A stretch of 64,000 nucleotides of DNA from Spinacia oleracea (GCF_020520425.1 NC_079487.1:111572141-111636140); one strand, 5' to 3'; numbered from the stretch's first letter, positions 24,407 through 36,031 are shown. The notes: generated by a model from the sequence alone, not told the origin. A program made the numbers and translations.

Positions 24407-25029
24407 TAGGGATGTCAATGGGGCGGGGCGGATGCGGATGAAGGTTCCTCCATCCTCATCCCCACCTAAAATTTACATCTCCAACCCCGCCCCATCACCC
24501 TTGGCTGGTGAAAAATTCATCCTCATCCCCGCCCTAACGGGTGTAAATAAAAATCCATCCCCCCCCCCCCCCACCACCTAACTGGGTATCCATCCCCGAT
24601 TTATCCCCGCCCCATACCCACGCTAATACCCGCCTAATTTTCTTATTTAGCAAACATTTTTCATATATATGGAGTAATGAAAGTTAAATTTAGAAAAAAA
24701 TACCTTATGACTAAAGTAACATATATAATCGAAAAAATTACTCGTCGTAACAAAAAAAATCCAAACAAAAAACTTAAAAATCTCACCTAAATTTATATTA
24801 TCACCTAAACATGCAAATAAATCCAAACTCACGCCATCACCCATGGCGGGTATGAAGCGGGGGGAGTAGGGATGGGGCGGGGCGGGTTCAACAAAAAATC
24901 CACACCCATGATGGGTACGATTTTTATACCCGTCCCCGCCCCATCACCCGCCAAATCTACCTCCATCCCCGCCTACTTGGGGCGGAAGCGGGGCAGGTCT
25001 CCCGCGAAACCGCCCCACTGACATCCCTA
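24407..25029. mobile_element. hAT-like MITE, complete (623 bp)
   Basis: Inverted ends TAGGGATGTCA and TGACATCCCTA, extended imperfectly by ATGGGGCGG/CCGCCCC. Flanks are ATCTCTCC (24399-24406) and TTCTCTCC (25030-25037), an 8-bp duplication with one difference, the size made by hAT transposases. Removing it restores the RT element frame as ISPFAGLGVSS. No transposase; non-autonomous. Confidence 0.88.
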
Positions 25030-25341
25030 TTCTCTCCCTTTGCAGGTTTGGGTGTGAGTTCTTAGGCTCCCGGAGTGGCCTTGCATAATGTTGTGGAGAA
25101 GAAAGTGAAGAAGTATTCGTCCAAATGTGAGGACAACGGATACAATTTCACCCCATTTGCGTTCTCTACATTCGGGGAATTGGATAAGGAGGCCTTGGAC
25201 GCACTTTCACGTATCAAGTCTCTCTCTATTAGTCACTCCAACAATGTTAAGAGTGGGGAATTTATTTTTCGTAGACTGATTTTTTGCATTCATAAATGGG
25301 TGGGAGCACAACTTGTTTCTAGACTACCATCCAACTTTATG
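25030..25341 (+). pseudogene. non-LTR element copy 1, C-terminal part
   Basis: Resumes the frame after the MITE: FAGLGVSS, TAG, then APGVALHNVVEKKVKKY, NFTPFAFSTFGELDKEALDA and finally VGAQLVSRLPSNFM with TAA. It matches the end of copy 2 (VKYEASFRAFGYDFLPLSFS ... GAQIVSRLPTNFL). The stop is followed within 20 bases by a (TAA)n tail. Confidence 0.85.
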
Positions 25342-25360
25342 TAATATGTTTACACACAAA

Positions 25361-25511
<151 letters not shown>

Positions 25512-25619
25512 CTCTTGTTGGGTAAATCTTCTCGTGTTGTCTCTATGTATCCTTAAGACCTTTAGTCCGAGGAGTAATCGCGAGTACTAATTTTTCATTA
25601 GGCGGCAACGGTAGGAAGA

Positions 25620-28140
25620 GAGCATTACTAATGCTATTCGTACTTGGAGTGAGCCGGGTGGTAATATGCTTCTTTTGCGTGAAGTTTTGACAGCTGGATC
25701 CCCTACATTGATGGATGCTGATGAGGTCCTTGATTTGGCAGAGCGTAATATCAAGCAGTGTCGTAGGAAGATTAGTGATGGCCATTACACCGCCGCAGTC
25801 CGCGTTCTTTCTTCTTCTGGCGTTGCGCCATATAATGAGGCCACTCTTGCGGATTTACAGTCAAAACACCATTCTTCTCCAGCTCCGTCATTGCCTGATA
25901 TTCCTATTGATCACCATCATCTCATTGATACTTCTGCTGTTGTTTTGTACCGGATTAGGAATTTTCCACGTGGCACATCTTGTGGGAGGGACGGTTTGCA
26001 AGCTCAACACCTTATGGATTGCTTGAGTGGTGCTGCTGTGGATCTTTCAGAGGAGTTAGTTGACTCTATTTCTGGGGTGGTCAATCTCTTTTTAGCTGGA
26101 AAATGTCCTGTGGGTTTGGGGGAGTATATTGCTAGTGCTCACCTCACACCTCTTGTCAACCCCAGTGGTGGTATTCGTCCTATTGTTGAGGGTACTGTTT
26201 GGCGGCGTCTGGTTTTGAAGGTCTGTGCTGTTATGGTTGGTCCATCTCTGGGAAGTTATTTTGATGGTCTTCAATTTGTTGTTGGGGTTTCTACGGGTGA
26301 TGATGCAATTCTTCATGTTGTGAATTGTTTGATTGAAGATCGGGGTTCTGATGTGGGTCTTTCTATGTTCTTGGTGGATTTTCAAAATGTCTTCAATTTA
26401 GTTGATCGTACGACCATGTTACATGAAGTTCGTCTTTTTTCCCCGGGTATTTCGCGATGTGTTGAATTATGCTACTCTACTCCATCCAGATTGTATAATG
26501 GGGAGCACACCTTATGGTCATCTCAGGGGGTGCAGCAGGGTGATCCCATTGATCCTCTGCTTTTTTCTTTGGTTTTACAACCCCTGGTGTGTAAAACCAG
26601 AGATTCTTTTGATGTATGTTTTCAGGCATGGTATTTGGATGACGACACTATTATTGGTGACACCTTGATGGTGGGGAAGGTCCTACAGCTACATATGGAG
26701 GAAGGGACTTGTCTTGATTTACATCTCAACGTGGACAAAACTGAAGTTTTTGGCTTATGGAAGATCCTCGAAGCAGCCTTGTGGGTATCTTTCCCCCTAA
26801 TAAAGTTGCTTGGTGGCCATGCCAGTTCTGGTTCCGTTTTCAGTAGTGAGCTTGTGATGAAAAGGTGACCAAGACTATTGTACTTATGGATAAAGTTGCT
26901 AAGCTTGATGATCCTCGGTGTGAGTTGTTGTTACTCAGGGCATGTACCGGAGTTTCTAAAATCTACTTTGCTTTGCGTACTTGTCCTCCTTATATTTTTT
27001 AGGCGGCTCAGTGCACATTCGATGGGGCTCTCCAATCTTCCTTGGAGCGTATTGTTACTGCTTCGGGGTCTGGGTTTGGGGAATAGCAGTGGCGACTTGC
27101 CACCTTACCTTTTGCGTTTGGAGGGCTTGGTGTTTATTCCCAGGTGATGTTCGTCATTATGATTTTCTTGCTTCTCGGTTACAGACTGGTGGTTTGCAGA
27201 CAAAGCTTCTTCGACATGCTGACATTGTTGGTCATGGTCGAGCCTTTGCAAATGCATTGAGTTTATTTAATAGAACTGTGGAGTCTGACATTTTGAGTAA
27301 TCCTAGTGAGGTCGTAGCCCCTAAACTCATGATGAAATTGGCAGATATATATTTCACAAAGGTTACTGCATCTGCAGAATCCACATTCTCTTTATCTCCT
27401 CGACTATCGATATGGTGGAAGTCGCAGCAGGGAGATCACACATCTGCTTGGCTTTGGGCGGTCCCCATATTAGGTTTGAGACAGACGATGAATGCTAAGG
27501 CTTACTGATGTGTGTTGTGTTATAGTTGGGTTTTCCTTTGTTCTCTGTTTCGTCCCCATGTTCTGCTTGCTCCAGGATTTTTGCGGGGGATATCTTCGAT
27601 GATCATGCGGTGTCGTGTGCTGGTATTGTGGGTATTAAACATCGGCATAATGTTGTTCGGGATACCCTTATTGATGTTTGTTATCGGTTTGGTATTTCGG
27701 CACAGAGAGAGGTTGATATTGGTATGTCTGGAGGGAACGACGGAGCTCTACGGCCTGCAGATGTGTTACTCTACTATTGGGACCGGGGTCGTGATGTGTG
27801 TGTTGACTTGACGGGATCTTCTCATTTGACACAATCTGGATTGTCTGGCTTTGTTTCGGGACGGGTTGTGACTTATGCGGCTAGTCGGAAGCGGGTCAAG
27901 TACGAAGCAAGTTTTCGGGCTTTTGGTTATGATTTTCTTCCTTTATCTTTTTCTTCTCTGGGGGAACTGGATAAGGATGTTGTTGCGTTGTTGAAGCGGA
28001 TTCAGAAGTTCGCTAGGACTCAAGACATTGGGGCTCGTGCTGCTACTCACATTTTCACAAGGATAGGCTTTGCTATGTGTAGAGGTGTGGGGGCCCAAAT
28101 TGTATCTCGGCTACCCACTAATTTTTTGTACTTTGATTGA
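25620..28140 (+). pseudogene. non-LTR retrotransposon with RT and restriction-like endonuclease-like domain, copy 2
   Basis: The better preserved copy. An open frame from 25666 to 26868 covers the pre-RT region (SDGHYTAAVRVLSSSGVAP) and the RT: fingers TPLVNPSGGIRPIV, palm FLVDFQNVFNLVDR, WSSQGVQQGDPIDPLLFSL, the active-site box AWYLDDDTIIGDTL and NVDKTEVFG. One missing G near 26866 shifts the frame (MKR then TGA instead of MKRVTKT). TAG stops follow at 27000-27002 and 27084-27086, a frameshift near 27135-27145, TGA near 27506 and a further shift near 27525. From 27526 to 28140 the frame is open and shows a CCHC knuckle (CSAC...DDHAVSC), KHRHNVVRDTL, RPADVLLYYW and VCVDLTGSS. That order (RT, CCHC, RHN, RPAD...VD) is the layout of non-LTR elements with a restriction-like endonuclease. 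It is 5' truncated or too diverged upstream of 25620, and inactive. Confidence 0.85.
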
Positions 28141-28155
28141 TTTTGTTAACATTTG

Positions 28156-28157
<2 letters not shown>

Positions 28158-28198
<41 letters not shown>

Positions 28199-28235
28199 TA
28201 ATAATAATAATAATAATAATAGTAATAATAATAAT
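28158..28235 (+). repeat. (TAA)n tail of RT element copy 2
   Basis: A TAA repeat of about 75 bases starting 18 bases after the TGA of copy 2. It parallels the tail of copy 1 and supports integration by target-primed reverse transcription of an RNA ending in TAA repeats. Confidence 0.85.
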
Positions 28236-29411
28236 TAACATCTTAAAAAAAAACATAGTAAGTTATTCTATGTTTCTAAATTTTGAACTTTATAATTTCA
28301 AGTGGTCAGTTACACGGTCGACATACAAGATCAATTATTTATTGAAAGATTTTAGGTAATCGTTCTCAAATATTTATAATAACTACGGAGTACTGATCGA
28401 TTAGGGTGTTTATTAGAGCAAAACTCAAAAGATGTTGCTCGTACTAGGCGTACAATCAATTTATTGTACATTTGTGTAATTTTATCCATTTTTTTTATAA
28501 CTTTTAACATGTTTTGGATAATTTTTATATTATATTTTTTTATATGGATAAATGTTTTAAAGTGTTACATAGTTACCTTTATGCATTATTACTTTATTAG
28601 TGATTTTGAATAGATCATTTTTATTAAAGCGTAAAATTTCATCACTAAAAAATAAATAACTTTTACATTATATCAGAGTAATTTTTAAACATTTTGAATT
28701 ATCAAATAAAGGGGGAGGCCTGCCAGCTCACTCATATTCCCATATATATTGACAAGATCCAAGCTCCATATAAGACATTACAAATTGACAAATGACAATA
28801 TTGACATTATTATTGGTACAATGATGTTTTGGAGTTTGGATTACATATTTGTATTACTATGCGTGACATGTGTCTATGTTATTCTATGGTACAAGAATCC
28901 AACAGACATGTCAATATAGTACTATTATCATCCAGAACCCAACTCCATGCTCATTATGTTGTGTTACATGCCTAACTGCCTAAAGCCAAAGGCCAAACAG
29001 GTGGATCAAGTATGTCAAATAACAGCGGCTTATCCGCTTGAACCAGATTAGTGTATAATTATTTTCTTAAAGTTTTGTATTATGTTTCATTTTCAGTATA
29101 TTTAGCCAAGGTAAAAAAGAACGGCTTTAGCTGAATTGGTCATTGTTTGTACTCGGTTAGTTATAGATAGTTTCCAGGCAGTGGGGATGTTCTACATGGC
29201 TCGGGTGGGCCAGGCGGTTAGGCTCCCACCGTCCCACGGGTGAAAAATTTTGTAGTGTATTTTTAGTTACAGTCTCGCCTAAAATTTATGTACAACATAC
29301 AACATTGCTTAATTTTCTACTGACCCTTTCTTAAGTGTCCAAGATCCATCACTGCTCTCTGGAGTACAATGCGCTTAAATAAAAGATAAATGATGTTCCC
29401 TAATGGATTAT
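28236..29411. other. intergenic, nothing recognised
   Basis: AT-rich DNA without supported genes, RNA genes or clear terminal repeats. Confidence 0.5.
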
Positions 29412-31209
29412 TAGGGGTGTCAAATCGGGTCATCGGTTCGGTTTCGATTCGGGCTCATCGGTTCGAGTTGAAACCGGTTCATTTTGCTATCGGTTCGGTT
29501 CGGGTCGGGTTGAAAATTTAACGGTTCGGTTCGGGTTCGGGTTATGTGTTACGGGTTCATATCGGGTCCGGTTCATAACGGGTCGGGTTCGTATCGGTCG
29601 GGTTCATATCGGGTCGGTTCATATTTGGTCGGGTCATAACCGGGTTAAGTCGGGTTCATATCGGGTCGGGTCAATTCGGTTCGGTTTTGTTAACAGGTTT
29701 AGCCGGATTGTAATCGGGTCGGGTTTATATCGGGTCGGGTTTATATCGGGTCGGGTTCATATCGGGTCGGGTTCATATCGGGTCGGTTTCATATCTGGTC
29801 GGTTTCATGTTTAGTTAGATCAATTCGGATACAAATTACAAACAATGTCGAGATATTACCAAAATCACAATTTTCAATACGTTTATACTATAATATCTAC
29901 ATTATTAAAGCAAAGTGACACTTAAAAGAGGCCATATAATTTGATTACATGATTTATAACTAATGTTATTTTCTTTTTTGACGAACAACTAATGTAGTAA
30001 TGTTCACTATCCAATTAATTTCATAAACTTAATTAAGAAAAGTCAGTCAATGTCTTTTATTATGTCATGTAATATTTATCAATCAAATGATAAAAATGGA
30101 ATCAAAATCATCTATGCCCTCCCCCACCATGCCAGAGTATTATGAAACATGTATTAATGAACTAAATACTAATAACGTAGTAATTAATAATCGATAATGA
30201 TGAATTAATACGTAATGAATTTGTAAAGTTTGTAAATACAAGTTTGACATATATTCATATTGGTTTAAACAACAACGAGACTAACATGTTCATTAACGAA
30301 ACGAGACAAACAAGTTCAATTGTTAATGAATTAAGTCGATTCAATTAAAATAGCATAGTTTTTCGATTAGATCTTAGGTTAAAAGCTTATAAGGTATTGA
30401 ATTAGATCAATTTAGTTTAATGATCGATTAGACAATTTGTCAGTTGAATATGAGTCAATAAAAGAGTGCACATTCAATTCTACAAGACTATAACTATACA
30501 ATAATATATCTATATTGGAAATACATCTAATACAGAACAATATGTTAAATAATAACATGTTTAGTTACTTAGTCGGTTGATAAACAACAGTTCGAATACT
30601 CGGTTAAACAACGCACATTGAATCATATCTTTGATTTATAAAGGCTTAAGAAGTACAATTACTTACGAATTACGGAGTATGTCATTTGATATCTTAGCAT
30701 TTCGGCTCTGTTTGGTTTGACGGAAAATATTTCAAGTAAAAACTTATTTTTGAGGCGGGTTATGAACAGTTTGAATTAAACGGGGTGTAAACGGGTTACG
30801 GGTTGTAAACGGTTCGGGTTGTAAACGGTTCGGGTTGAAACATTCCGGGTTGTAAACGGTCCGGGTTGAAACGGTTCGAGTTGTAAACGGTTCGGGTTGA
30901 AACAGTTCGGGTTGTGAACGGGTTTTCCCCGGGTTGAAACGGTTCGGGTTGAAATAAATCGGGTCATTAACGGTTTTCTGGTCCATTCGGTTCGGGTAGA
31001 AACGGTTTCGGGTTGACGCATGACGGTTTGTTATCGGGTATCGGGTCTTAATCGGTTTAATATTTTCGAGACGGTTTGGGTTCGGGTTGAATGTTATCGG
31101 TTCGGTTAGTTTTCGGGTTCTAACTAACGGGTTATTAACGGTTCGGGTTCTTAAAGACTCGGATTAACCCAGCAGGTTCAACGGTTCGGGTTGAGATTTG
31201 ACAGCCCTA
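29412..31209. mobile_element. hAT-like non-autonomous element with tandem CGGGT-type arrays, 1.8 kb
   Basis: Ends TAGGGGTGTCAAATC and, complemented, TAGGGCTGTCAAATC; flanked by GGATTAT on both sides (29405-29411 and 31210-31216), fitting a 7-8 bp hAT target duplication. The left arm (29430-29820) is an array of degenerate units such as cgggtcgggttcatat; the right arm (30770-31200) repeats cggttcgggttgtaaa and cgggttgaaa. Both arms are G-rich on the same strand. The 900-base centre is AT-rich. Apparent reading frames on the minus strand of the right arm are Asn-Pro-rich by-products of the array. No transposase. Confidence 0.85.
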
Positions 31210-31684
31210 GGATTATAGATTTATAGTCCAACCACGTTGAATAATGGGGTCATGCGGGCGGGCGGGCGGGGGGTGTTTTCAAGTATAACATGTAATTTAC
31301 GAGCAACATGTACACTAATATGTCAGTCTCACACTCTTACATAACACATTCACACATTAAACAGAGTATTTAAAGTAATTTAATTAAGATAAAGGTTAGC
31401 TCATTAGTCATTACTATTTAACTAAGATAGTTTATATATACTATATAAGTGGAATACTCTGTAATAAACAATGTAAGAGTGCTTCCTTATACTCTTAAAA
31501 TATTACGGAGTACTTTTAAAAGATATAGATTCTCTTTGCGATAAATATTAATTACCTTTTGTAATGAGATTAGTTGTGATATATGTGGAGGAAGTACAAA
31601 TACATATTAAATATGTATGGGGAAATACATATCAGAATAAAAGACAAAATAGGAAAAAGGACAAAATAAATAAATTAAATGGTA
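31210..31684. other. intergenic, nothing recognised
   Basis: AT-rich DNA between two MITEs. It includes a short gcgggcggg repeat near 31255-31271. Confidence 0.4.
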
Positions 31685-32094
31685 CTCCCTCCATTTCTTT
31701 TTGATGTATCCATTTGGAATCTGGTGTGGTTTTTAAGAAAATTGGAATATTGGTTTGTATGGGTGTAAGTGTAATGATTGGGTGTAAGAGATTATAATAA
31801 ATAAAGGAGTGAGAAAATAATAAATAAATAAGGTAAGAGAGAGGAGTGATAATGATGGGTGATAAAGGAGGTGAGAGGGTGGGTATATGGAGAAAGGAAA
31901 ATACTTAAATATTATGGGTGGGGAAAATTAGGTGGGAATATGGGTAGAATCTTTAGGTATTTTGGTAATTAGATAGAAATGTAAGGGTATTTTAGGATAA
32001 AGTGTATGTCCAATAATAGAATAGATATTAAATGGATACAACAATATAAAACGCTTAAAATGGAAACGGATACAACAAAAAGAAACGGAGGGAG
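31685..32094. mobile_element. Stowaway-like MITE (410 bp)
   Basis: Inverted ends CTCCCTCCATTTCTTTTTG and its complement form CAAAAAGAAACGGAGGGAG, with TA on both outer sides (31683-31684, 32095-32096). CTCCCTCC ends and a TA target are the signature of Tc1/mariner-derived Stowaway elements. No coding capacity. Confidence 0.88.
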
Positions 32095-33370
32095 TACTTT
32101 TCTAAACACAAATGGTACTTTATTTTTTACATGAATGGTACTTCCTTTTTTGTCTTTTAGCTATTTGTCTTTTAGTTGATATGTGTGTTTCCACACATAT
32201 CAGATATGCGAAAAAATGAACCCGGTATATGTGGGGGGTTTTGAATGGAGCGGATTTGCGCCCAACTCCGTTTAGGGTTTTAAAGTTTTATTTCCTCCTA
32301 TTTTTAATACTTGCAACGTTGGTAACTTTTACGCTTGTCTATGCAAAATTTTGATATTTAATATCTTTAATTCTCTTTAAGCAAAAATTATAAAAAGTTA
32401 ATATTTTGAAAATACAAATTAAGACGAATCTAACAAGATCCTACATGAATATGTTTTATCTTACGTATAAATCACTAACAATAGTAAAAATAATGTGTGA
32501 ATGATGTAAAATACACAAACATTGCAAATATTAAAAATCGGAGTAAGTATCAAATAATGGCGGGGTTAAGGCCGTAAAGAATGCAATGATTCTAACCAGG
32601 ACTGTCGGACACTACTTATAGCAAGTCCTTTGATAAAATGCAAATACGTACTCTGTAATCCGTATACAGTGTTTCGTTCCGACCTGCCAAATAATCAGGT
32701 CTACTTCTTAATTAGTGTGTCATCTAAAAGTCGTAGCCGGCTCATAAAGACCATAATCCTCGTTTCTACGTAGTAAATGACAAAATTTAAAGCTCGATCA
32801 TATTTACTACGAGTGACACGTAACATTAACAATTTGAGTAAAACCTGACCGGAAAAAAATTGCCAAAAACTTAGGAGTAAACAACATTAATTCTTATTGA
32901 AACAATGAAATTACTCACTTGAAATCCTTTGCCGAGTGGCGAGTGGCATGTTTGTTAGAGAGGGGTAGCTACATAAATCACTAAATTAAAGTACAATAAT
33001 AATTATAGATCGAGTCCGTTAATTAGCTGTTTAATTATACTTTATGCTTGGACAAGGGAAACTATTAATTGTAGTTCATGCCCTTTAATTAAAGTCCTTA
33101 ATTAAGGAGTACTTTGTGTAAAGGTGCTTAATTTCTAAGCAAATAATTATATAGTTTGTTGACTTGTGATACAAATCACTAAACCAAGATGATAGCGTAA
33201 GCTTACCCGCTTTTACGTTTTCTTCCGAATATATTACAACTACATTAATTAGGATGATTTGTTAATTAGTCCTAAAAAGTTTTTAAGTAGTTCTTTTCCT
33301 TCCTTTTCAAAACTAAATTTTTACAACATCAACGAGTAGTGATGCTCAGTTTACTGTGTTGTACTCACTC

Positions 33371-33411
<41 letters not shown>

Positions 33412-33602
33412 CACAAATTTTTCCATTAATAAATCAATTACATATACTTTTTATTTTAAAGTTGATAATTTGAAAATATTTTATGTATGTTGATAAGAAT
33501 TCAATAATATCTCAAACATATTTCGGAGTATTTTTAATATTTGTAATAGTAACAGTCAAACTTTAGTTTGACCACAAAACTTTAGAATGTAATTACATAG
33601 TA
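32095..33602. other. intergenic, with 35-base poly-T
   Basis: No gene supported. A run of 35 T at 33374-33408 could be the tail of a retroposed minus-strand sequence or a simple slippage repeat; no LINE or SINE body was recognised next to it. Confidence 0.4.
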
Positions 33603-33919
33603 CTCACTTCGTTTCTTTTTGTTCTCTACGTTTGATTTTTTACACGTTTATTAACGACAAATTAATGTAAATTGAGATTCCTCTATTTTATTATTTACAC
33701 AAGGTAATTTAAGTTTATTTATAATGTTTTCACTTTTATCAAAATTCTAATATTGGGAAAATGAGAAAAAATAAATGTCCCAATGGAAAAGTGTGAAAGA
33801 TTAAATGACCCAATGAATTTAATTGGTTAAAATAATCATTAGACATAAATTTTGATAAAATATTAAAGCATTTATGTGATAATGTGAAAAAATGTAATGA
33901 ACAAAAAGAAACGGAGGGA
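33603..33919. mobile_element. Stowaway-like MITE (about 317 bp)
   Basis: Left end CTCACTTCGTTTCTTTTTG and right end CAAAAAGAAACGGAGGGA are inverted repeats with a few mismatches. A TA precedes the left end; the right border reads TTA, so the target site is approximate. It shares end sequence with the MITE at 31685-32094 but not its core. Confidence 0.72.
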
Positions 33920-33960
33920 TTAATATTTTTGTTTGATTTTTTTTATACCCTAATTATTAG

Positions 33961-34398
33961 ACGAAAAGGCTACATATACCCTCTGGGTATGATACTCTTG
34001 GCTGTAATTGGTTTAGAATTTTAAATTCCATGTGGGGTTGCTATTTTATATTTAAATTTTAATCCCATGTGAGGGTTGTTTATGTGAAAACAACCAATTA
34101 CAGGCAAGGGTATGTTACTATTTGATGCCCAGGGTATATATATCAGCTTCCTTATTAGAGTACAACTCACCATCAAACTCAAGTCCGAAGTCCAATCAAA
34201 ATGGACATAGACGCTGGGTATGGAATAGTACCATACCCTGGGCTCCCATTGATTGCTTTCACATAAGCAACCCCACATGGAATTTAAATTTAAATCTAAA
34301 ATAGAAACCCCACATGAAATTTATAAATCTAAACCAATCGTAGCCCAGAAAATGACATTTTTCCATACCCATGGATATATGTAGCCTTTTCGACATAG
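33961..34398. mobile_element. two copies of one short MITE in inverted orientation
   Basis: 33961-34157 starts GAAAAGGCTACATATACCC and ends with the complement of a similar word (gggtatatatatcagcttcc). 34198-34398 is the same element reversed (gctgggtatggaatagtacc ... ggatatatgtagccttttcg). A third relative lies at 44645-44844. Shared core words include ggctgtaattgg/ccaatcg.tagcc and cccacatg.aattt. Together the two copies form a 440-base palindrome-like region. Confidence 0.7.
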
Positions 34399-34887
34399 TA
34401 CAATGGTAGCAAGTGAGTGGTTTACAGCTGTCAACTGATGATTACAGCAAGTGCAAAAAACTAATGATCGCGTAATAGAGAATGGATAAATTATCGGATA
34501 TTTCATGAAATACCCCCGAGGTTTAAGTTAATTCACCAGGTACCCTCGTTGTTTCAGTAATCTACCAGGTACCCCTCAGGTTTCATTTTCTCGCATGACT
34601 TAACCCTGCCGTTAAGTGGCCGTTAGAAAAAAAAATTTCACCAGGTACCCTCGTAATTTATTTCACCAGGTACCCCTGAGGTTTTTTAGATTTTCACCAG
34701 GTGCCCTTGTGCTTTATGGTAATTTCACCAGATACCCCTGCTCACCAACGGCTAGTTTTTTTAAAAAAAACTAGCCGTTGGTAAGCCTTCTCTATTTAAA
34801 GGGGGAGCCGCTGCAACTCTTCACTACAAGTTTATGTTCTTCCCCTTAACCAACTCATATTTTCCCTAATTCCCAACTCACCTTCAA

Positions 34888-35268
34888 ATGAGCTTATATT
34901 CTCAATCCCAATCTTCTTCTACAACGTATGAATCCTCATACGTTGTAGTTCCAAACAAAACATGCAACATATGTGGGAAAAAATTTGCAATAAGAAGTTC
35001 TGAAACAATGAAAAATCCTCAAAGACTATATTACAAGTGTGACTTATGTGACAACTTCAAGTGGTGCAAGGGAAGCATTAAGCAACCACTGCCAATCAGA
35101 AACAACAGAGGTAGCACAAAGGAAGGAGAAATTGAAGAAAACAGAAGCTTGGATGAAGAAATTCACCAAATGAAGAAGAAACTCAAGCAGCAAAAGAAAT
35201 TAATGCATGGAACTATCAATATTGGCATTGTAATGTTTTTTATTCTAGTATTTGTAATGAGAAAGTGA
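34888..35268 (+). CDS. GRF-type zinc-finger protein of a MULE, 126 aa
   Basis: A complete frame with a start codon in a good position 25-30 bases after the AT-rich leader. Residues about 26-60 (CNICGKKFAIRSS ... YYKCDLCDNFKWC) have the Cys spacing of a GRF-type zinc finger: CxxC, then CxxC and a closing C. A charged coiled-coil-like segment follows (EEIHQMKKKLKQQKKLM, about residues 90-107), and the protein ends in a hydrophobic stretch (INIGIVMFFILVFVM), a likely tail anchor. Such small GRF proteins recur in plant transposons; their role is not established. It sits inside MULE terminal repeats, opposite in strand to the transposase remnant, so it belongs to the element rather than to the host. 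Confidence 0.65.
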   Translation: MSLYSQSQSSSTTYESSYVVVPNKTCNICGKKFAIRSSETMKNPQRLYYKCDLCDNFKWCKGSIKQPLPIRNNRGSTKEGEIEENRSLDEEIHQMKKKLKQQKKLMHGTINIGIVMFFILVFVMRK

Positions 35269-35437
35269 ATGATGACATTTCATCAATAATATGATATTTC
35301 ATTTCCGAATTAAGTAGCTTTACAAAAGTGTGCCCCCGACACGCAAAAACTTTAAGTGTAGCTCTACAAAAACTTGCTCCCATTGGCAAAAGATATACAT
35401 GATAAGTTTAGCAAAAAGTTATGCATAAATCACAAAA

Positions 35438-36031
35438 TCAAGTACGCTTCCTTTTTCCCTTACTTGATGCATTACGTTGTTGCTGTGAACTGGAAGCACC
35501 TTGATCTCCCCCTTGCTGTGAACCAGCTGCACCAGAACCAGCTGCACCAGCTGCACCAGCAGAACCAGAAGCACCAGCAGCAGCAGCAGCATCCTTCTTT
35601 TGCTTTGCTGTGGCCCCACCTCTGCATGTCCTTGCATTGTGTCCCACCTCCTTGCACTTACCACACCTCACAGTGCTATTTCTCTTTCCCCTTTTTGGAT
35701 CATGTTTACCTATTTTTCTCAGTTTAGGGGGTCTACCTGATGCTCTCTTCATGGGTGGTGGGAGGATAATAGGAAGGTCAAAAGAAGGCCATTGGGTTGG
35801 GTCAGACATGGGGTGTATGTGCTCTGAGTAAGTTAACTTGTATGCTTGCCCTTTGAAGTAGTGAGACACAAAATCAGTAGCCTCAAGTCTTTGGTGGTAA
35901 ATAACCCTAAGGCCATGTCTGCAAGGTATGCCAGATATTTGCCATACACCACAACCACAAGTCCTTGCATCAAACTTAATAGGGTATTTGACAGCCCCCT
36001 CTTTCACTTCATATTCCCCTCCCCCCAGCAA
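35438..36031 (-). pseudogene. C-terminal remnant of MULE transposase (SWIM finger and zinc knuckle)
   Basis: The 197-residue minus-strand frame shows a SWIM zinc finger (RTCGCGVWQISGIPCRHGLR, residues about 23-42: CxC...CxH). After a conserved linker (PTQWPSFDLPIILPPPMKR) comes a CCHC knuckle, CGKCKEVGHNARTC (about 122-135), then a low-complexity Ala/Gly/Ser/Gln tail ending in a basic cluster (KGKRKRT). In intact MULE transposases the DDE catalytic domain precedes the SWIM finger; here it has been deleted and the frame begins next to the right TIR. The protein could bind DNA at most and cannot catalyse transposition. Confidence 0.82.

Larger units (their letters stand above)
22415..24844 (+). 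repeat. segmental duplication, copy B
   Basis: Second copy of 15601-17318, with the complete LTR. It starts abruptly inside the RT frame (gtctcctctatctc) directly after Copia internal DNA, then continues beyond 24844 through the rest of the MITE and the C-terminal RT element sequence. Copy A holds the unique upstream part and copy B the unique downstream part, as expected for a tandem duplication with filler at the junction. Confidence 0.9.

Noticed and set aside
30744..31021. Asn-Pro-rich repeat protein on the minus strand
   Set aside because: By-product of the tandem arrays in the hAT-like element; no start context or second copy with conserved frame.
33961..34506. Short frames on both strands
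   Set aside because: Contained in the inverted MITE pair; frames reflect the palindrome, not a gene.
35374..35831. Plus-strand frames with His/Gln-rich and hydrophobic stretches
   Set aside because: They lie opposite the low-complexity tail and knuckle of the MULE transposase remnant, which is the supported coding strand.
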